From Litoditis marina (lineage: Eukaryota; Nematoda; Chromadorea; Rhabditida; Rhabditidae), in NCBI GenBank assembly GCA_964036275.1, contig OZ038433.1, positions 18,978,257 to 19,042,256 of the forward strand: a stretch of 64,000 nt of DNA. Reading direction: 5' to 3'. The translations under genes and the position numbers were made by a program. Position 1 is the first letter of the stretch. The number at the start of each line of letters is the position of its first letter. This document shows positions 11,901 to 24,667 of the stretch, in pieces. The notes below the pieces were generated by a model that saw only the letters and a list, made by a program, of their open reading frames with translations, searched no databases and was not told the DNA's origin.

Positions 11901-14115
11901 TCTCCAGGCGTTCAAAACACTTTAATGTGTAGAAATTGGTAAAGAAAAGAGTGTACGTTACTTTTTTCCATACTCGACGTCTTTCATCTGCCGTTTTGAT
12001 ACGACACTACGTGACACCACGTGTTCACTTGCTACGTCAACAATCAACTCAGCTCCTAGTTACAATGTAATCACCAGAATGTGAAACTGCGCAACTTTCA
12101 TATTCAACATGATATTCTACACAAAAGAAATGTAGGAAAGCTTTACAAAGATTTTCAGTTTATTTCGAACGATTTTCGCTGGAGCAGAAACTGACCCGCT
12201 GCGACTACCGTATCTATGGTGGGAAACCGTCGTCTCGTCCTCATACTGATGTCACGAAACACTAACACTTGCGCCAATGACACATATCTAGAAATAATTA
12301 GATTTGATTGATTTTTTTGAAAGAGGCTCTATAAACATCCGTAATTGAAGTGAAGTTCACTTCGCCAATGAAGCGGTTGCTATGTATGGCTTAATCATTA
12401 CATGGTTTTACATGAACGAACTGGATAGAGAAAATTGAATGAACTGATTCAATTCAACCTTTCCCTTGTAATTTTCCTGTTGTTGTCCGTAGAAGAGCGG
12501 TAATTACACAGGTTCAAAAGCAGTTGTCCGACACTTCATGGTTCTATACATAAAATTTATTTCGTTAAAGGAAGACGATTATGTGGTCCAATCGCAACGC
12601 TTCAGTCCTTTAAACTGCTATTCATTTTTCAATTGCAATTCATTCTTTAACCTTCTGTTTTTTTCCTCACCTACAAATATTCCTTCGATACATCCTGGCC
12701 TCCTCCGTCCTCCCTCTCACGTATTCGCCCGCCATCAGACCGACACTGAAAAGTATCGATCAAGCAAATATAGATTTAAAGAGTATTGATTGAGTACGAA
12801 ATGTGTTGTTTAGAATCCAAAGTAGCAAACACAATTTGCAACACAAATGTACGCCGTAAAACTCTTAGTCCTATTTTGAATACGAACTCGGAAATTTCAA
12901 TATGGAAATATTGATTGATTACTATGTTTTCCGTTTAGACTTGGTTTACCGATGACCGCTCAGTGTCAGTGCACCACGTGGAGCGATTACAAATTTGAAC
13001 CAGAACATCGGGAGTTTTTATACGATGATTGAATACGCCGCTCTAGGGTATACATCAGGTGATCCTCGTGCACTCACGCGCTCGCATTCTCAGCTCTCAC
13101 GAGTCTCACGTGAATCGATTAAAAACATAGTAAAGTTATTCGCATAGTGGGGAACGTTGACGAGTGGTTGGCGATTAGGCGCAAACGCATTAAGCTACAA
13201 CCTTTACTCAAGTTAAAACATCAACAGAGAGTTCAAAGTGTCACGATGGATAGTTTATATGGAGAAACTATGTTTGGTAAAGTTGGGAGAACAACAATTC
13301 ACACGGGTGTTAATAGAAGACATCCGCTAAATGTGTTTGAGCCTATTCGTCACCCACTCCGCTGACTAGCCAACATTGAGAAAGTTTTCTGGAACCATTA
13401 TATTTATTATATTTGTTGCAACTATTATGTTTTTTCAATAACTCACTTATCAATAAATCCGATGATTTGATATAAATACGTCCATCGGTTGACTACAGCT
13501 GTGACAAAGAAACCCAACATAAAATTGAGGGGAATATAGCTTAATCGATTGTCGCAATACGATACAACTCGCTCGAAGACCCTGGAAAGAAGATTCAATC
13601 AATAAAAAAATCAATACTCCAACCTGGCATTTCTTCCCGAACCGAACCTTCCTCACCAAAAGCTAACCGATTCTTCCCTAGTACCCGAACATGGAAGAGT
13701 TATACTTTCATACCTTTGAGGTTTTCAGTTTATTCCTATATCACGAAAGATTATTATAATATTACTTGAAGGAATGCATATTATAATTGTTTTTTTTTCT
13801 GAACCAGGTGATTCGTTTCCAAAGCCAACCATGTTTCAGCCAACAATGGTTGTACTTAACCAGTTGAGGTAAGTATTACAACTCTAGACTCTACGTGCTT
13901 TCCGAGATCGAAAAGTAAAAAAAAAACAATAATTACCTCTGTTGATCTGGCGACAAGGCTGATCGATAAATAATACTGATGATAGCATAGAAGAATAGCC
14001 AGACAGCCAGTTCGATTATAACTGCTTTCCAAATACTCCCCCGCCATTTTATTAGTAATTTGAATAAGGTCCACGGCTTCGAGGTTGAAACCGCCAAGTT
14101 ATAGTTGATCGTCAT
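5946..14115 (-). CDS. Bestrophin-family calcium-activated anion channel
   Basis: Fifteen exons: 14115-13937, 13581-13447, 12745-12671, 12287-12196, 11790-11636, 11375-11208, 10650-10588, 9959-9879, 9671-9597, 9180-9107, 8385-8272, 8042-7965, 7689-7523, 6725-6550, 6158-5946. Together they give 614 residues in frame. The N-terminus [15 protein letters not shown] is the usual bestrophin start; a TTTTCAG acceptor directly precedes this ATG and may be a spliced-leader site. Hallmarks: RWRGS-like basic helix start, neck motif IPLNFMLGF (the I, F, F gate residues of bestrophins retained), [25 protein letters not shown], and the calcium clasp [11 protein letters not shown]. The last six exons encode a hydrophilic, phosphorylatable-looking tail. 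If the donor at 6549 is not used, translation instead stops at 6487, giving a 564-residue form. Family role: chloride/anion conductance across plasma or organelle membrane. Confidence 0.93.
7279..7407. mobile_element. MITE-like family M4, copy 2
   Basis: It lies in bestrophin intron 13 and carries GTTAGTCAATTGCACAGTCA through to the diverged complement ending near CTAGTACAGTA. Among the best preserved copies. Confidence 0.75.
8932..9061. mobile_element. MITE-like family M1, copy 1
   Basis: The ends AAAGAAGGACGATTATGTGG and CCACATAATTGTCCTTTTT are inverted. An inner inverted pair built on CCTTTAAACT and AGTTTAAAGG makes a nested fold-back. Located in bestrophin intron 10. Confidence 0.8.
12565..12645. 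mobile_element. MITE-like family M1, left part only
   Basis: TTAAAGGAAGACGATTATGT and the following CAACGCTTCAGTCCTTTAAA match the left half of M1. The right end is missing. Located in bestrophin intron 3. Confidence 0.65.
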
Positions 14116-15074
14116 CTGAAAACGAACGTTGGAGCAATACGTGAACTACTCATCTGTGCACTAGACTTGTACACTGATTAAAGAAGTTGTGGAACTAACA
14201 GAAGAATACAAAAACGCAGTTTGTAAATGACTAATTGCATCATGGTATTTTGGGGGGATCGAAACTGAGATTGAATTATCAGAAAACATAAACCATGATT
14301 CACTTTCACGGAACGAGGAAAACTCCAAGACAATCAATGGATCAGAAAATCAAAAACGAATTTTTCAAAGAATGAGTTATTTCCGAAAGTCACGCGCGAG
14401 CTGATTGTAAAATGGGGGGCAGACCGATTTTGGGGGATCGAAAATGGATAAAAGCGGATGAAAACAGAGGTAGATATAATACAAATGATGATACGCGCAG
14501 TGGATTAATGACTGTGCAAAATGATCTATGCGTTGGGGGGGGGGGGGAAAGCCGGTGTGCGGTTGGAAGTTGAACGAACAATCGGGAGAATTGATAAAAA
14601 GAGAGACAATGAATCACAAAACAACAAACTTGAGAGAATCTATCAAGAAATGTGATTGAGGTGGAGTGGTGATAAAGAAGTTCGTCATTAGAGAGTTGAA
14701 TAAAAAACGTTCTTAGCAAGGATACAATCCTACAGTGTCTACAATTTATTATTTATCTCCAATACTTTCCAACTACAAGCATGTCGGCATCTAGCATGTG
14801 AACAAGAAACATGATAAGGATAAATGAGTTTATGATTATAAAGTTAATATAGTATATGTTTTCCATCAGACAAACTGAATTTTACAGTCTTAACTACGAA
14901 AGACTCCATTTTCAGTAGGTTCCTGTTCATATTGGAAGGAACAACTAGTGTGAAAAACACAATCGTATCATCGATTCTACTGGGCAATTTTATTCTGGCT
15001 TCTCATTGAGCAGTGTTAGAACGATATAGAATGATGATGAACACTAACATTGAAAAGTATGACAAATAGCATTT

Positions 15075-15107
15075 GGTTAGGTAAACTTCACCAGCGTTTA
15101 CCTAACC
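15075..15107. repeat. Perfect inverted repeat, 12-bp stem and 9-nt loop
   Basis: GGTTAGGTAAAC at 15075-15086 is followed by nine bases and then GTTTACCTAACC at 15096-15107, an exact reverse complement. No similar hairpin was noticed elsewhere in the window. Confidence 0.85.
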
Positions 15108-15500
15108 GCCACCAAGTAGTTCGATTGTTCCGCAACTCGGTTGTCCTATTTCCGCTGTTTACTAGATATTGAAACCAGTTTGGCAGCACAAAAAGTTCCT
15201 AAGAGCTTACGTGAACCACCATATTTTTTACTGGCTGTCCATTGGTTTAAGATTGACGAATAACCGCTAATGAATTCATAATCTCGCAAGAATCAGCGAA
15301 AGAACTTGTTTCATTCTGTATTTCGTATTGGGCAAAAAGAGAATTGACCAAAAATGATCCCGTCTCCTCAGAATCAAACAGTTCACATAAAAATATGTTG
15401 TTTCAATCAATAAATGTCTCGCATTCGTGGATCACAACAGAAGGGGGTTGCCAAGTCAGTTAGAAAGCCCACGAATGAACACTTACTCAGACTTCAAAAT

Positions 15501-15570
15501 TAGCTGCCCCGCGCGGGACTCGAACCCAGCCCAAACTAGTGACCGGCGTGGACGCTTACTACAAAACAAC
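15501..15570 (-). repeat. Decayed tRNA-like sequence
   Basis: On the minus strand it reads a B box GGTTCGAGTCCCG preceded by an A-box-like TAGTAAGCG stretch. There is no pairing acceptor stem, so it is not a functional tRNA gene. It most resembles the tRNA body of the T1 copy at 42583. Confidence 0.5.
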
Positions 15571-17699
15571 GTGGAGAATAGGGAGTGAACAAATCTTCGT
15601 TGTGGTGTGATCTCGTTCCGTACAGTAATAACAGTTTCAACCGTGAAGCAACTGGATCAAACTACAAACACATCGAGAGCAGCGTATACCGTATTGGCTT
15701 ACGAGAGCGAACCCTATACATGAAGAAAGTTTGCACTGAAAACGGACCTAGCTTTGTGTTCGAGTAAAAAGTGATGAAGGTTTGACTTTTCAAAAGGGAG
15801 TCAAATGGCAAGTGGTTCGGATTAAACGGGCGGCACAGTCCACCGTTTACCGATCAAATATGGTACGCAAACAGGTAAAGGAGGCAAAAAATGGTGGGTT
15901 GGACTAAGTTCAAACTACCAGGATACCATTCGGGATTAGCATTACGTCATACTGTTATGTCGTGAACTATTCATACTCTATAAAATAGTGTTCGTCATTC
16001 CAATGTGACTTTGGCGAGAGGCGACGTACTGTAACGATTGACTTGAGACGGATTTGAAAAAAAGGTTTCCTTAGCGATAATAAGAACAGAGAACTTGAAG
16101 AAACACTATACTCGGTTAACTGCACAACAAAATGCAAATTAATGAAAAGTTTCAAAGAAGACACCATCAAAATTAGTCAGAATATAGAAACCATGCAAAC
16201 CGAACTTTTCTGGAGTGAAAATAGCAAGTAACTGTTGGAAAGACAAGAATAATTGAAACGTAGTGGCCATGCAACTTATTTGAACAAAAATTGTGGAAAG
16301 TGTGTACTTGTCAAATCCTCACATGTATGTTGTGAACATGACTGGTATACAACTATAGTCTGTGTTTTGTTGTGTCTGAAAATGTTTCACATCGTTTAAA
16401 TCGTCTCACATCATAAAGTAAACAGACTGTTGTGCCATTTGCCTTTGAACGGTTTTCAGTTCGAGAACAGCGGAAAAGTAAACAAACAGTACTATTCAGT
16501 CCCCTATTCAGTCCTTTAGAGGTTTGTTATTCAAAGAGAGCCACTGTTTGCAACCAACCATCTTGGGTTCGGATACGCATTGGTGTATTCATGTATTCAG
16601 GGTTTTAGAACAGAACCGGGCATTTGGTCAGATATAGTTAGAAAATTACCAACTTCACTGTTGTTAAGGGAAACTTTTTGAAGGACTGAATCATTTGTTA
16701 TAAGAACTGCAACTAATCGAACAGTTAAGCCGACTTGAAAGTATGTGTTGTGATCTAGATCGAGTTTGCGTGCGGTAGTTGATCTGCGTACACTTAAAAT
16801 AGAGTAGAGAGAGCAAATTGAAACTGAAAAACCATGGGATTGTACTACAAATGGAGCAGAGAAGAAGAAAATTTATTCTTTACACAGATGAAATATGTTT
16901 AGACCACGTGTTCGATAGTATGATTCTAAGTGACGTTTTGTTGTTATTTGATAAAGCTGTTCGTCAAATAGAGAAAGAAGATTGGTCAGTTGTGTGGTAG
17001 AAGGATACTAATCGAATAGAGAAAGAAAGTGGAATCAGAGATCACTTTTCGGAGAAGACAATATGGTTATTATGCTGATGGATCGATACCAGCATGCGAA
17101 ACTGACAAGTTGTCTAGCACTTGACTAACTTATCACACTTTATATGTCAATAGTAGTGAATAGCGTCAAACTCAAAAAATAATAAGACATATGAAACATA
17201 CGTTAGTGTCTTTAAGACCTTAATCCATTCATTTGATAAAAATGACTGAAATCTGCAGTTAATGTAAATAAAAGATCTAAAAACTGTAAAGAGAACTGTA
17301 CTGTTCCGTTTTGTTTCTTATTTCTGTGCCTGTGCTGCAGGCTTTTGTAGTGTTTGATACCGTTGTCGTTGGTTATTTGACCGTAACGTAGAAATTGTTT
17401 TAGAACATTCGCGATAATATGTCGAATTGCTGGAAATAACACATACTTCGACCTGCTCATTCAAAAACATGCTAGTTTTGCGAAATTACTTGTTTGTTTT
17501 ATTAACCGAATAAAACTGAACTAAACAACTCGAATGCGCGAACTGTGTTAGACAATTGAGCTGAACATTCTTCTCAATGCGGAGAGGGGTAATTCGATAG
17601 TTGGGTACACTATTGCACTGTTCAGAATTTCGGGGGAGGTGAAAAAAGTAGATCAAAACACACAAATATCCATAGAGTAACCAGTCTGGATTAGAGAAT

Positions 17700-17850
17700 T
17701 GTCGAACGATGGATGATAATGAGAAAGAGAAAGAGAAAAGAATGAGAAAGAGAAAGAGAAAGAGAGAGAGAGAACGAAAGAAAGAGAAGAAGAGAGATAG
17801 AGGAATATAGAAATGGGAAAGAAAGTGAGAGAGAGAGTATTTTCCTGGGT
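17700..17850. repeat. GAGAAA-type purine microsatellite
   Basis: Interrupted GAGAAA/GAGA repeats. The long serine/leucine/phenylalanine open frames across it on the minus strand are products of this simple sequence, not genes. Confidence 0.9.
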
Positions 17851-17944
17851 AGATCTCTGGTAATGGAGGTACACATGAATTGTTTGTTTAACAACATGTA
17901 TCTGTGTGTACCTGTGTACAATAGCCTGCTTTTCCCCCCACAGA

Positions 17945-18419
17945 TTAAAGGGACCGTACCTCTATAATGTGCAATGTAAGTAGATTTTGAAAAAGCAAAA
18001 AAGTCCTTTATTCTGTTTTGAGATGAAAGTTTTACACGTTACATACAGAGAGTGCAGAAAACCACATTATTTCGGAGCAAATTTGAAGCAAACAGAATTT
18101 GGGTTACTGTAGTGCAGCAATCCTTGATCTCTTACTGTTTTGTTGTTTTCATGAAATCTACAGATCTTCTTTCACAGCTTTGATCGTGGTAATTTTGGCT
18201 ATGTTTTGAATGTGGTTCTGTATTTTTATAGGCATTTTGAAAATTTTGTACGTAGGTGAACTCGGCGGTGTATGTACGTGCGCGTGGTCGCGCCGCATTT
18301 TCGAGAACACGGAGCAAAATAGGACGTTGAGACCTAGATGATGGATTGTGGTTTTTCAATGTTAACAATATCGAATAATCAGCTCAAACCCCCAAATTAA
18401 AGAGGAACGGTCCCTTTAA
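17945..18419 (-). mobile_element. MITE-like family M2, full-length copy 1
   Basis: Bounded by TTAAAGGGACCGTACCTCT and its inverted partner ending GGAACGGTCCCTTTAA; 475 bp, in the opposite orientation to the copy at 23525. It contains a 78-codon open frame also found in the other two copies. Confidence 0.85.
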
Positions 18420-19549
18420 CAGGGGCAGCAGTCTGCGTACGAAGTTACAGAAAAACACACGCGCAGAAGTGCGAAATCGCCAATTTTCCTGTTTTCTACC
18501 TGAGGAGGCATAAGTATAGTGATAAAAACTTTTTCGAATGAATAAACAGAGAAATGAAAAAATATTTGAAACTGCACGTTGTTATTATATTTTTTCGAGA
18601 TTTGGATTTCGCACGTCTCACCTCTCAGGAATTAATCAAAATACTCACGCAAAAGGGCAGACTCACCCACTTTCCTGTATTTTTTTTCTTCATAGAAAAT
18701 TACGAAAACTAGAATAGTCATACGTGAACTGTAAAACTACCGATCTTCACGAAAAGTCAAATGCGATGTGAAAAAACAGAGCGTACTGTGCACTTTCTCG
18801 TTAAACTCATTTGAAACTTAGATTCTACACTTTCCACGTGATTCCACATTGTCACTCGTATAGATTCGTGAAAAACGAAATACCTGTTCAATGAAATTTT
18901 ATTCGATCTCACTTAACTCCAAAATGTGAACAAAAAGGCAAACTATTGCGTTAATGGTGTTCTAAACAGACTTACAACAACAACATCATGTACTGTTATT
19001 ATAAGGGTCATTATTCATTAAATATACTGCGCTCTCTCGAAACAGCACGCTCCCTAGTGTGTGACTAGCTAGACGCCTGGAACGGAATGTAATTGGTGAC
19101 ATTTTGCGGGAATAACTAAACCGATCAATAATCGGAATGAGAGTTGATAGAGAGAGATTAGCATAATGTCGACCATAAACTCGATTTCGAAACATGAGGA
19201 GAACGATTTGCGGAGTTTCATGATATTTGATCTACTGCCTTTTGGAACACAATTTACACCGCGTCAGGTCACATGTATGCAACATTAATACCGGGGTCGT
19301 TGCGAGTACGTATCATGGAATATTCCGGAACATTCACACAAATGTTTCAACCAAAAACAACGCACCAACCTATATTCCCTTAGCTGAATTAAACGATATA
19401 CGTTGTTACTACAGAGAATAAATCAAGATAATATCTCCTCCGCCATCTTCAGAAACCAACATAAAAACTTTTTAATCTGTGCGATTTTATAAAGATCTGA
19501 ATGGAATATTCACATTGTATTCGCGAGTGGTTCGTATAAGGGGGAAACC

Positions 19550-22500
19550 CTAATATTTCATTGTTGACCATTGTGTTTTTAGGGAGTTGAAGTAGTTGGC
19601 AGTGTCTCCTTCTGACCCGGCCCTCGTCAATTCAGAAACCCTCGTCGCTCGACGTCGCTCATTTCTCAGAAGGACCACCAGAAGTCCGAGGGGAGCCAGG
19701 AAAGAGTACCACGGTAGAATCTGTAAGCACATGGTAACTTTGGATGAACCTCCAATCTTCAGGTAATATTTCATAGCGTAACTTTAGGTTAGCTGCAGAT
19801 CTCGATGTAGCTTTGGGATAAACTCATATCAGGCGTATCGTTAGAGTAGCTTAGAATTTCAAGCTGTTCAACAAGTCATTTAGTTTCACTGCTAAAAAGC
19901 CGGATGTGTAGAAACGATGAAAGTACCCAACCATATTTTTCTCAACCAAGCTTGAAATTGTGTTGCAGTGAAATGTACTGTTTTTTATTGCAGATTTTAT
20001 TCGCTCACATTAGCCCAGAGCAGGTTTCTCATCTTGACATGAAGGAATCGATGTGCATCTTTGGTGGAGTCGAATTTGAACTGATCGTAATTGACAATTT
20101 GATTATATTCACATAAACTGATTATCAGAAATACAGAATAGACTGCCAAGTAGAGAAGTATATTCGGGAGGAACAGCACTATGATGCGTTGGTTCTCGTG
20201 AACTTGGAACGATTCGGACAGTTTGTAGGTTTTTCTGAAAACATAAAAGATTACTCTCTATTTCTCTCCCTCCCTCCGTCTCTCTTTCTCTCTTCCTCTT
20301 TCTCTCATGTTCTCGTTCTCTCTTCCCATCTCCTCAACTGCTCATCACCTATAAATTGTTCACCTTTTCAGCTTCCACTGATTCCAACAAATGAGTGCTA
20401 CGAAGAAAACCGCAATGAACGAAATGAAACAGGAAAGCAACTGGAATAATAGATTTTAGGGTATTCGAAACATACAAAATAGAACCAAGTGAACTTCATT
20501 GTGTAGTAGACAACTATCGCAAGTATAACTTGTTTCTTACCAACACATAGTTGTAGTCCTGAGAGGAATGATGAAAAAAAGACAAAAAGGAAACTTGTGA
20601 ACACGTCATTTTTACTTCATGTACCACGTGACCTTTCTTTCAGACGTGCGTAGATATTTATCTAGTTTTTTTCTATTTACAAAGACCTAATTTGTGAAAA
20701 AAAAACCTACGATACTCATATAGCGAAGTCCTTCCTCTGAAACTGTGAGTAGTTGGGAGCAAATCAGCTGTTCCACGTTGCCGTCGTCGGTTGTTACAGA
20801 CAAAATTACTGGCAACACGCAAAATGGAACCTGTAAAACACATACATTCGGATTTTTGCTCCAAAAAAGTGAAAATTTACTGTTAAAGAAGTCTTTCTCC
20901 AAGTGAATCATTCAGAGAGTGATGAGTACATATCGATTCGTCTTGCGTCTGTAGTATGGTCTAACCTTTTATGTATTTTGAACATACAATTCTCAGTGAT
21001 TCGCTCTGCTAGAGCTTTTTTCTCAACTTGTTAGCTAGCTATAATGCGAAGAGATGATCGTGATCTCTATGCCCCACAAACTTTAATTGCTATTGTCATT
21101 ATTAATCCAAGTATTCAACAGAACCCTTTTCTGAACAACTTCAGGGGGAAAAAAACATAAAACGTTACCGAAACGGTAAGGAGAGCCGGTGCGAGCCACT
21201 TCATAGAGTTTTCGTAGTTTTCAATGCGAACACAACAGACGATTCTTTCAATTACCAGAGCCACATAGAGAACCTCCAGGAATTCCGATGAAAGAACCAA
21301 CAAACATCTGAAAAATTAAACAATCGCGTTTATATAGTTCTCTTATTTCTCGAAATATCAAAACCCGAGCTTTCTATTGCGTCGGAGTAAATCAGATGTT
21401 GTATTACCTGAACACCATGCACTGCGAGCTGCTAAAGAGAAGTGTTGACGGGTTTCCCGTTGGATAGAATCGAATGACGTAGTTGCTCAGATGGACTATC
21501 TTAAAGAAGGACGATTTAGTGGTCCAAACCCAACGGTTCAGTTATTTAATGGCAGTTTAAAGGACCGATGCGCCTGGATTGGTCCACTTTAAAATGAAGA
21601 GTAGTTAAAGGAGACCGGAGAGCAGCATGGTTTCTCGTAAAGGTGCTGTATCCTACTTTTGATTGGACGCGTTGAGTGTCGCGCGGAATAGTCATGTGAA
21701 TGTCTCGTGGACTGATCAAACTAATATACGCGTTATTTGTGCTCTCTGATCTCACAGTTAAAAGCAGTCCGAAACGAAACCTCTGCTCAAGTTGTGTTCC
21801 GGTTTCCTTTAAGCAGTAAGAATAATGGACAAGTTCACAGTTTTTCATTTATTCATTTTGAGTTTCCAGTCGGTATATGGGAACCAGAAATTCGAGTTTG
21901 GCCTCAACCATTTTATCAACTTTTTCGCCAGCTAATTTGTATACGTTTACCGGTTCGCCCTAATTATTAGCTTCTCAACTGTTTGTCTATTTTTTTTTAA
22001 ATATTCTCAACTTCTTCATCGGTAATGCCACAAACATAGCCACTTCGTGACAAAATATATACAGTCTGTAGCCTATTTTTGTGAATTATCCGTGTGATTG
22101 GTTTGGATAAAGATACATTATACATTTATTACCTGAAGAGTGATAGTTGTTACTGCATACAAAATGTTGTTCACACAGAATGAAATGAGAAGAACCTGAA
22201 TGTTGGAGTTACTTTGTTTCTATCATTTAAATATTGCAGATTGTTGTTAATCATTTATCTAGGACCCAACTAATAGTTTTGTTTACTGTATGATTAGAAT
22301 CAGACATGTTCATAACTAGAACTGTAATCAATCTTAAATGATTAGTTCTTGCTGTGCATTTTGAAACGAAAACAGGAACTCGAGCTGTTGCATTTTATCT
22401 GGCTTCTCTCCTTCTCTGGAATCGACTTCAACATTTCATACCACTTCACATTTAACTAACCTTCAAATTCTGATGAAATAAGGACTTCTTCGTAAGACGA

Positions 22501-23087
22501 ATGACACAACTCGAACAAAATACAGATAGAAACCCAACTACAATCTGACATACTTGGTTTCCTACCATCCAAGGATCGGAGGCAACCAGGATTCCAACCT
22601 GAGCGATGATGAAATCGATTAAGTGTTAAACGTGGTCTGACAGGAACTGAATCTCGTGCCTTGCGCTCCACGGTTCATTCCATCGCTCCAATGCAATTGT
22701 GCCACAACAACTAACTTATTGATGTATTATGGATCTTTCAATCACGATTCATCAGCATAAATCGTTATTGGGCGCATTCGGGTTGGAGCGAATGAATTAA
22801 CCGTGGAGCGCAACAAGATTTAGTTCCAATTAGGCATCAGGGATCGTGTGCAATCTGTCCCATTCAACTTGTGATATGGTAGTATAAACGTGAGTTTTCA
22901 CAATATCTTCAACCGTTACTCAAATCATAGGCAATAAGTGTCTACGTATGCGTATAATGATAGTAAACTATGGCTTCACGTGATATACACTTTGAGACTG
23001 AAACGTCTTAACCAAGTACTTTTGATTTTTGTTGGGTAAAAACCAAACCTCAGCCAAGTCTTGATCGGAAATGTTGAAAGCTGTCAT
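19550..23087 (-). CDS. Sra-superfamily 7TM chemoreceptor A, Sre-like, intact
   Basis: Nine exons: 23087-23049, 22598-22461, 22195-22133, 21499-21408, 21307-21169, 20830-20711, 20440-20364, 20234-20009, 19720-19550. They total 354 residues in frame. The start MTAFNISDQDLAE matches paralogue B and has an N-glycosylation sequon. Family marks: the end-of-TM3 motif ERIVCC..IENYEN (compare ER..A....DYE in Sre), WNQWKLKR, then LSESFQVHENQRI before TM6, equivalent to the LSxRFQxxEN signature. The tail LRNERRRATRVSELT is basic. Expected role: olfactory or other chemosensory GPCR in ciliated sensory neurons. Class Sre is the best guess within Sra/Srab/Srb/Sre. The exon 4 acceptor is formed by the edge of an M1 transposon. 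Confidence 0.82.
21501..21593. mobile_element. MITE-like family M1, short copy abutting receptor A exon 4
   Basis: TTAAAGAAGGACGATTTAGT at the left and a GGTCCACTTTAAA right end. The left edge is directly at the 3' splice site, so the acceptor CCTTCTTTAAG lies in the terminal repeat. Confidence 0.8.
21605..21812. mobile_element. MITE-like family M3, copy 1
   Basis: TTAAAGGAGACCGG at the left and its diverged complement GGTTTCCTTTAA at the right, 208 bp. Strong similarity along its length to 56292-56502. It is only 11 bp from the M1 copy, in receptor A intron 3. Confidence 0.85.
22633..22838. mobile_element. MITE-like family M5, copy 1 (long inverted ends)
   Basis: GGTCTGACAGGAACTGAATC followed by CTTGCGCTCCACGG at one end, with the complementary order at the other (CCGTGGAGCGCAAC). 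The inverted ends are about 50 bp. It lies in receptor A intron 1; the second copy is in intron 8 of receptor C. Confidence 0.8.
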
Positions 23088-23524
23088 TTCGTATAGGAGT
23101 AGAGCCTTCGTTGGTGAGTTGAGAATCGACTGAAATCTATGAAAAGAGTATCAGACTAGGAAGTTCTGTCAAAACAAGAACATTTAGAAAAAATTTGGAA
23201 GTTGAAGTTGTAAAGAAATGAACATGAGGATATTAGGGACTAATTCGCTATAGAAAACCAGTGGAGGGAATGGGGAAGTTTCAATGATTGGAGTCATGTC
23301 ACGACATTAATTAGTGTCATACGAAGTAGATTTTAACTCGGAAAGAAAACATCTGAGATGATGACGAATATCTTCATAGTTCATCGTTCATGTGAACCTC
23401 AACATTTCCAGCTAGAGATTGCTATGATTATACATATTAGATATCTTAATTTCATCGAAACTGTTCTATATCGGTGTTGAATCAGAAAACTCGGTTGGAA
23501 ACAGCTGACTGTTTTTCGCAACCA

Positions 23525-23971
23525 TTAAAGGGACCGTTCCTCTTTAATTTGGAGGTTTGAGCTGATTAGTCGATATTGTTCACATTAAAAAACCAAAATC
23601 ATTTATGTAGGTGTCAACTGCCTGTCTTGCTCCGTGTTCTCAAAAATGCGGCGCGACCACGCGCACGTACATACACCGCCGAGTTCACCTACGTACAAAA
23701 TTTTCAAAATGTCTATAAAATTACAAAACCATATTCAAAACATGGCCAACATTACCAGTATGAAATCTGTGAAGGAAGATTTGTAAATATCAAGAAAACT
23801 ACAAAGCAGTGATAGATTGAAAAGTTTGTTTCTATTTTGCTCAGTAATAAAGTGGGTTTTTGAACTTTCTGTACGTAAGGTATGAACATTCTTCCCAAAA
23901 CAGAATAAACGACTTTCTTCATTTTTCAAAAATTATCTACATTGCACATTATAGAGGTACGGTCCCTTTAA
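23525..23971 (+). mobile_element. MITE-like family M2, full-length copy 2
   Basis: TTAAAGGGACCGTTCCTCTT at the left, GAGGTACGGTCCCTTTAA at the right. It carries the same open frame and GC-rich core as the copies at 17945 and 31151. Confidence 0.85.
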
Positions 23972-24667
23972 CTACTCAAAAACGGACCGGAAGTTTTCGT
24001 CGCAACTGAAGACGTTCACATGAAAATGAATAATCTGAATAAAGTTGGTATCAGGTTCACCCTATGTGAAACTGACTACAGTAATACAGAAGATGTTCAA
24101 ATAAAAACCAGGTTTTCTTGTTCAAATAAAAACCAGGCTCAAACAAATCAATATATGCCCTTCCCTTTCCAGAATGTTCAATTCAAAGCTCTGTTTTCAT
24201 AATTTAATAAATGTTCAGTTGCTGTCAGCGACGCAGAGGACGATTTGTAGTGAATGAATATTGATTGCGCGCACTTCTCTGACTCTCGTGGAAGTTTCGT
24301 TAACGCCGTTAGCCAAATTCGGCATTCAATTCAGTCCCCTTTTAACAAATGTTCACTTTGAAAGCTTTTAAATGGATGTCGTGAGAAAGATTATGATGTT
24401 TGTTACGCTGTTAAAAGCGTTAAAAGGGTCGTACGCAATATATTAAACTAACCTTTTTCTGTATAGAAACGATAAATGTTGATTCAGTTTTCAAATTTTA
24501 TTCAGTTTTGTGTGAGTGAATAAGCGTATACACGTTAACACAGTGTCACCTTGACAGCGTTTGAATTATTCGTTGGTCGAAGAAGTAGTGACTTACATTG
24601 CGCATAGATCGAGCGCATAGATCGGTAATGATTATTTACTACATAGTTACAAGCTTTTTTTCAGATA

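Larger units (their letters stand above)
14116..19549. other. Large intergenic region (bestrophin 5' flank, receptor A 3' flank)
   Basis: No exon with family similarity was found in about 5.4 kb. Contents are a G13 run at 14535-14547, a perfect 12-bp stem hairpin at 15075-15107, a decayed tRNA-like sequence near 15501-15570, a purine microsatellite at 17700-17850 and an M2 element at 17945-18419. The bestrophin promoter is probably in the left part, but no specific element could be recognised. Confidence 0.6.

Noticed and set aside
11495..14115. Reading the bestrophin exons as separate small membrane proteins
   Set aside because: Splice sites and phases join them into one continuous bestrophin; separate starts are not needed.
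14390..14719. 109-codon minus-strand open frame
   Set aside because: No start context, splice sites or family motifs; it crosses a G13 homopolymer and has low-complexity proline/serine content.
17653..17921. Leucine/serine/phenylalanine open frames on the minus strand
   Set aside because: They are translations of GAGAAA microsatellite; several frames are open at once because of the simple sequence.
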